Source: JAYEKL01 sp034660995 (GTDB lineage: Bacteria > Patescibacteriota > Minisyncoccia > JAHIHE01 > JAGLIN01). From it: a stretch of 8,217 nucleotides of DNA. The position numbers and the translations under genes are program-made. The notes beneath the pieces are model-generated. The model had not been told where the DNA came from. It ran no database searches and worked only from the letters and a program-made list of their open reading frames with translations. Positions 6,254 to 8,217 of the stretch are shown piece after piece (position 1 is the stretch's first letter; each line of letters starts with the position of its first letter). The stretch spans positions 1 through 8,217 of the forward strand of contig JAYEKL010000105.1 in the NCBI GenBank assembly GCA_034660995.1, given 5' to 3'.

Positions 6254-6847
6254 ATGAATAAAGTAAAATTAGTTATAGCGTTGGTAATGATTATAATTGG
6301 TGTAGTTGGCAGATTTATTTTAGTAAGTTATGCTGGAATTCCGAATTTAGAGATAATAACTGTTCTGGCTTTAATAGCAGGAATATATTTAGGAGGTGTT
6401 TATGCAGTCGCGGTTCCTCTTTCTGTGATATTTTTGAGCGATTTGGTAATTGGGAATACATATATTTTTATTTTCACATGGACTGCGTTTGCAATGATTG
6501 GATTATTTGGTTATGCTAGTAGGAGAATTCAAAATTCAAAATTGACCGGAGGAAATGCCCTTGGGCGTAAAATTCAAAATTCGCTGTATTTAGCTCTATT
6601 GTCTTCCGTATTCTTTTATATTTATACCAACTTCGGCTGGTGGTTAATGTCTGGAATGTATGAATATAGTCTGTCTGGAATACTAAGATGCTATTATATG
6701 GCTATTCCATTTTTCAGAAATAATTTGGTTGGAAATTTAATTTTTGTGCCAGTGGGAATTTATGTTGCTTCAAAAGTGTTTTGTAATATTGAGAGTTATA
6801 ATATTTCAAAAATATTATTGCAAGAGAAAAAGGTTTTTAGGGATTAA
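6254..6847 (+). CDS. DUF6580-like integral membrane protein, possible ECF-type substrate component
   Basis: The 197-residue protein has about five or six membrane helices. It shows motifs I associate with DUF6580: NLEIITVLALIAGIYLGG (31-48), LSDLVIGN (61-68), TNFGWWLMSGMY (125-136) and CYYMAIPFFRNNLVGNL (146-162). The size and topology resemble S-components of ECF vitamin transporters, which capture a vitamin and dock onto a shared energising module; that function is inferred. Pairing with a DUF4430 protein suggests cobalamin or another cofactor. A short AT-rich direct repeat (AATTCAAAATTC at 6526 and 6571) encodes a loop, IQNSKLTGGNALGRKIQNS, at about 92-110, between membrane segments. The ATG at 6254 is the only workable start, since the one at 6247 runs into a stop. 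No Shine-Dalgarno sequence is visible. Confidence 0.72.
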   Translation: MNKVKLVIALVMIIIGVVGRFILVSYAGIPNLEIITVLALIAGIYLGGVYAVAVPLSVIFLSDLVIGNTYIFIFTWTAFAMIGLFGYASRRIQNSKLTGGNALGRKIQNSLYLALLSSVFFYIYTNFGWWLMSGMYEYSLSGILRCYYMAIPFFRNNLVGNLIFVPVGIYVASKVFCNIESYNISKILLQEKKVFRD

Positions 6848-6880
6848 AGAGTTAGAAGTTAGGAATTAGGTTTTAGGGGG
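6845..6880. repeat. TTAG-rich degenerate repeat at the DUF6580 stop codon
   Basis: GAGTTAGAAGTTAGGAATTAGG-like units begin just after the TAA stop and end in a G run. This is the third example of a TTAG run joining a gene end to a palindromic element. Confidence 0.6.
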
Positions 6881-6890
6881 ATACGTAGCT

Positions 6891-7031
6891 GTCATTCTGA
6901 ATTCATTTCAGAATCTACGGTATGTTACAGTAGATTAACCTACAAATCACAGACTGGTTGTAACAGTCAAAAGATCCTGAATCCGCCAGCTGGCGGATCA
7001 GAGCCTGTCCTGAATTCAGTTCAGGAATGAC
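6891..7031. repeat. Palindromic element C, first unit
   Basis: The unit is bounded by GTCATTCTGAA and TTCAGGAATGAC, inverted repeats apart from one base. It contains the perfect 18-bp palindrome ATCCGCCAGCTGGCGGAT (6981-6998) and the block TTAACCTACAAATCACAGAC, shared with the next unit. No ORF is present. The GTCAT...ATGAC ends recall the elements at 198-358 and 374-491, although the bodies differ. Confidence 0.8.
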
Positions 7032-7045
7032 AATAACGCATACTT

Positions 7046-7153
7046 GTCATTCTGAATTTAGTTCAGAATCTATGGTATGTTAAATCAAAATTAACCTACA
7101 AATCACAGACTAAGCGTAATAATCAAATCCGCTAGCTGGCGGATTAGGATGAC
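7046..7153. repeat. Palindromic element C, second unit
   Basis: This is a head-to-tail second copy, starting GTCATTCTGAA and ending GGATGAC. It shares TTCAGAATCTA, GGTATGTTA and TTAACCTACAAATCACAGAC with the first unit but is shorter on the right. Its inner palindrome AATCCGCTAGCTGGCGGATT (7126-7145) has one mismatched pair. Together the two units fill the spacer between the DUF6580 gene and the rplA promoter. Confidence 0.8.
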
Positions 7154-7167
7154 AATTACAGAGTTTA

Positions 7168-7214
7168 TTAATAATTAATTGTGGGAGCGTTATAATCTAA
7201 CGCGCTCGCACCAC
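7168..7214 (+). promoter_or_regulatory. rplA promoter with an inverted repeat across the -10 box
   Basis: TTAATA (7168-7173) and a perfect TATAAT (7191-7196) are 17 bp apart, placing the start near 7203. A dyad covers the -10: GCGTTA and TAACGC flank TAATC. It extends outward with GAG/CTC and GTGG/CCAC (7181-7214) if two short bulges are allowed. As DNA it could be an operator; as RNA read through from upstream it would be a hairpin just before the Shine-Dalgarno sequence. Either fits separate control of rplA. Confidence 0.5.
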
Positions 7215-7220
7215 AAAGGA
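7215..7220 (+). promoter_or_regulatory. Shine-Dalgarno site of rplA
   Basis: AAAGGA lies 7 nt before the ATG at 7228. It is one of only two convincing sites in the window; the other is at 8170-8175. Confidence 0.7.
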
Positions 7221-7227
7221 AAAAAAT

Positions 7228-7908
7228 ATGAAAAGATCAAAAAGGTATAAAAATGCAATGGTAAAAATAGATAAAGATAAGGTCTATGATATTCAAGAAG
7301 GAGTTAAAACTTTAATTGAAAATGCAAACGCAAAATTTGATGAGAGCGTAGAGATTCATATTAGAACAAATATTAATTCAAAACAGGCAGACCAATTAAT
7401 TAGAGGTTCTGTTGTTTTACCTTCTGGGATTGGAAAAGAAAAGAAAATTGTAGTTTTTGCTGAGGGTGAAAAAGCGGAAGAGGCAAAAGAGGCTGGCGCT
7501 GATATTGTTGGTGGGGAAGAACTTGTTGCGAAAATAAAACAGGCAAAACAGGCTGATTTTGATGTTTCGGTTGCGACACCAGATATGATGAGAAAATTAG
7601 CCGTTATTGCTAAAATACTTGGTCCAAAGGGTCTTATGCCATCGCCAAAAACTGATACTGTAACACTAGACATTAAAACAACAGTTGAGCAGTTAAAAAA
7701 AGGAAAGCTAAATTTCAAAAACGATGATTCTGGAAATATTCATCAGTTGGTTGGAAAGATTTCTTTTGGAGATGACAAGTTACGGGAAAATATAAAAAGT
7801 TTTGTTCAGGCTATTAGAGAGGCAAGACCAAGCGGAGCAAAGGGAGAATTTATTAAAACTGTTACGATTGTTTCAACGATGGGCGTAGGGATAAAGGTTG
7901 AGTTATAG
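7228..7908 (+). CDS. rplA: 50S ribosomal protein L1 (uL1)
   Basis: The 226-residue L1 is full length, with two-domain architecture. It starts MKRSKRYKNAM and carries the conserved signature KILGPKGLMPSPKTDTVT (129-146) in domain II, then the return to domain I ending TMGVGIKVEL. L1 binds helices H76-H78 of 23S rRNA and forms the mobile stalk that helps release E-site tRNA; in many bacteria it also represses its own mRNA. Some CPR lineages lack L1, so its presence is informative. It is separated from rplK by about 1.56 kb and appears to have its own promoter and Shine-Dalgarno site. Confidence 0.97.
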   Translation: MKRSKRYKNAMVKIDKDKVYDIQEGVKTLIENANAKFDESVEIHIRTNINSKQADQLIRGSVVLPSGIGKEKKIVVFAEGEKAEEAKEAGADIVGGEELVAKIKQAKQADFDVSVATPDMMRKLAVIAKILGPKGLMPSPKTDTVTLDIKTTVEQLKKGKLNFKNDDSGNIHQLVGKISFGDDKLRENIKSFVQAIREARPSGAKGEFIKTVTIVSTMGVGIKVEL

Positions 7909-7929
7909 ATTGTTGTGATCGTAAAGTGT

Positions 7930-8039
7930 TCTATGGCGTTCTAGCGCAGTTCGGGAGGTTTTAGCCTCGCGAGAAAAATAATCATTTTTTTAAATTAAAT
8001 TTCACGAGGTTAAAATCTCGTAAACTCTTGGTTAAAGCC
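7930..8039. repeat. Compact palindrome cluster, copy 2 (downstream of rplA)
   Basis: The first part (7930-7985) matches the cluster after secE, with GGCGTTCTAGCGCA and GGAGGTTTTAGCCTCGCGAG as near-dyads. Further on come CGAGGTTAAAATCTCG (8005-8020) and GGTTAAAGCC (8030-8039). The T-rich stretch at 7984-7991 follows the second dyad by about 16 bases, which is too far for a typical terminator. It may be a dispersed repeat with two modules, or part of the long leader of the next gene. Confidence 0.65.
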
Positions 8040-8053
8040 GGGTATAAGCTTTT

Positions 8054-8150
8054 ATACTCCTTCGCTTTTCGAATTCCGATTTTGTAGATTTTAAAAAGAT
8101 TACTTTTTCATTTAGAATCAAATGAAACTTCACAAAAAGCTACGGAGTAT
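8054..8150 (+). promoter_or_regulatory. Branched foldable leader before the last gene
   Basis: Outer arms 8054-8069 (ATACTCCTTCGCTTTT) and 8135-8150 (AAAAGCTACGGAGTAT) pair at 14 of 16 positions. Between them sit two abutting hairpins: AAAAAGATTACTTTTT (8093-8108) and CATTTAGAATCAAATG (8109-8124). The whole would form a multi-branch structure ending 31 nt before the start codon. The function is unknown; a ribosomal-protein leader or another dispersed repeat are both possible. Confidence 0.4.
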
Positions 8151-8169
8151 TATACGAAATTATTTTAGC

Positions 8170-8175
8170 AAAGGA
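8170..8175 (+). promoter_or_regulatory. Shine-Dalgarno site of the last gene
   Basis: AAAGGA lies 6 nt before the ATG at 8182 and supports that start. Confidence 0.6.
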
Positions 8176-8181
8176 ATATAT

Positions 8182-8217
8182 ATGCAAAATAAAGAAGAAA
8201 ACAAAATAGGCGCTTTT
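8182..8217 (+). CDS. Unidentified protein, N-terminal 12 residues only (partial)
   Basis: The reading frame opens with MQNKEENKIGAF and runs off the window. A good Shine-Dalgarno site and the position downstream of rplA support a real start. In many bacteria the next gene would be rplJ (L10), but these residues are not diagnostic, so I do not assign it. The upstream spacer of 273 bp is unusually long for this cluster and carries palindromes and a branched leader. Confidence 0.5.
   Translation, partial: MQNKEENKIGAF

Noticed and set aside
6891..7153. Two similar units with a shared 20-bp block, considered as a CRISPR-like array
   Set aside because: Only two copies are present, the shared sequence is long and irregular, the units have inverted ends, and no cas gene is present.
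7356..7718. 120-codon open frame on the - strand inside rplA
   Set aside because: It is antisense to a well-conserved ribosomal protein gene and has no recognisable domain; the same applies to the shorter minus-strand frames under nusG, EamA and the hydrolase.
8151..8163. TATACGAAATTAT resembles one arm of a loxP site
   Set aside because: There is no inverted partner arm at the required 8-bp spacing and no recombinase nearby; chance similarity in AT-rich DNA.

Overview
The window is AT-rich bacterial DNA with every recognised gene on the + strand. It looks like a Candidate Phyla Radiation (Patescibacteria) genome, probably a Parcubacteria-type lineage. The reasons are the low GC content, a very short SecE, few Shine-Dalgarno sites, intergenic spaces full of dispersed palindromic repeats, and a reduced transporter and glycosidase gene set. 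The standard stop code fits, because one gene ends in TGA and no in-frame TGA interrupts a gene. The lineage is inference; there is no rRNA or long marker here to prove it.

Left part (1-3140), carbohydrate-related. The last 46 codons of a GH1 beta-glucosidase are followed by a repeat-filled spacer. Next comes a ten-helix EamA/DMT transporter, followed closely by a membrane-anchored clan GH-A glycoside hydrolase. A run of 100 N lies between these two genes, but the sequence on both sides of it is the same 127 bp. The gap is almost certainly a scaffolding artefact and the true spacing is about 19 bp. The EamA-hydrolase pair is bracketed by two same-orientation copies of a roughly 195-bp repeat.

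Middle (3141-4067). A complete CorA-type divalent cation channel stands alone.

Right part (4068-8217), a transcription/translation cluster: secE, nusG, rplK, rplA and the first codons of a further gene. A near-consensus promoter precedes secE. The cluster is unusual. rplK and rplA, normally adjacent, are about 1.56 kb apart, separated by a membrane-anchored DUF4430 protein, a DUF6580-like integral membrane protein and two tandem repeat units. The DUF4430/DUF6580 pair may be a cofactor-capture module, with cobalamin the leading guess. rplA appears to have its own promoter, with an inverted repeat across the -10 box. Nearly every spacer in the cluster holds a different palindromic element: compact hairpins after secE, rplK and rplA, a 77-nt long hairpin between nusG and rplK, and a branched foldable leader before the last gene.

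No tRNA, rRNA, CRISPR array, transposase or phage gene was seen. The most interesting items are the split rplK/rplA locus with its inserted pair, the repeat-bracketed transporter-glycosidase cassette, the recurring stop-codon-linked TTAG runs that lead into GTCAT...ATGAC elements, and the structured leader at the right end.
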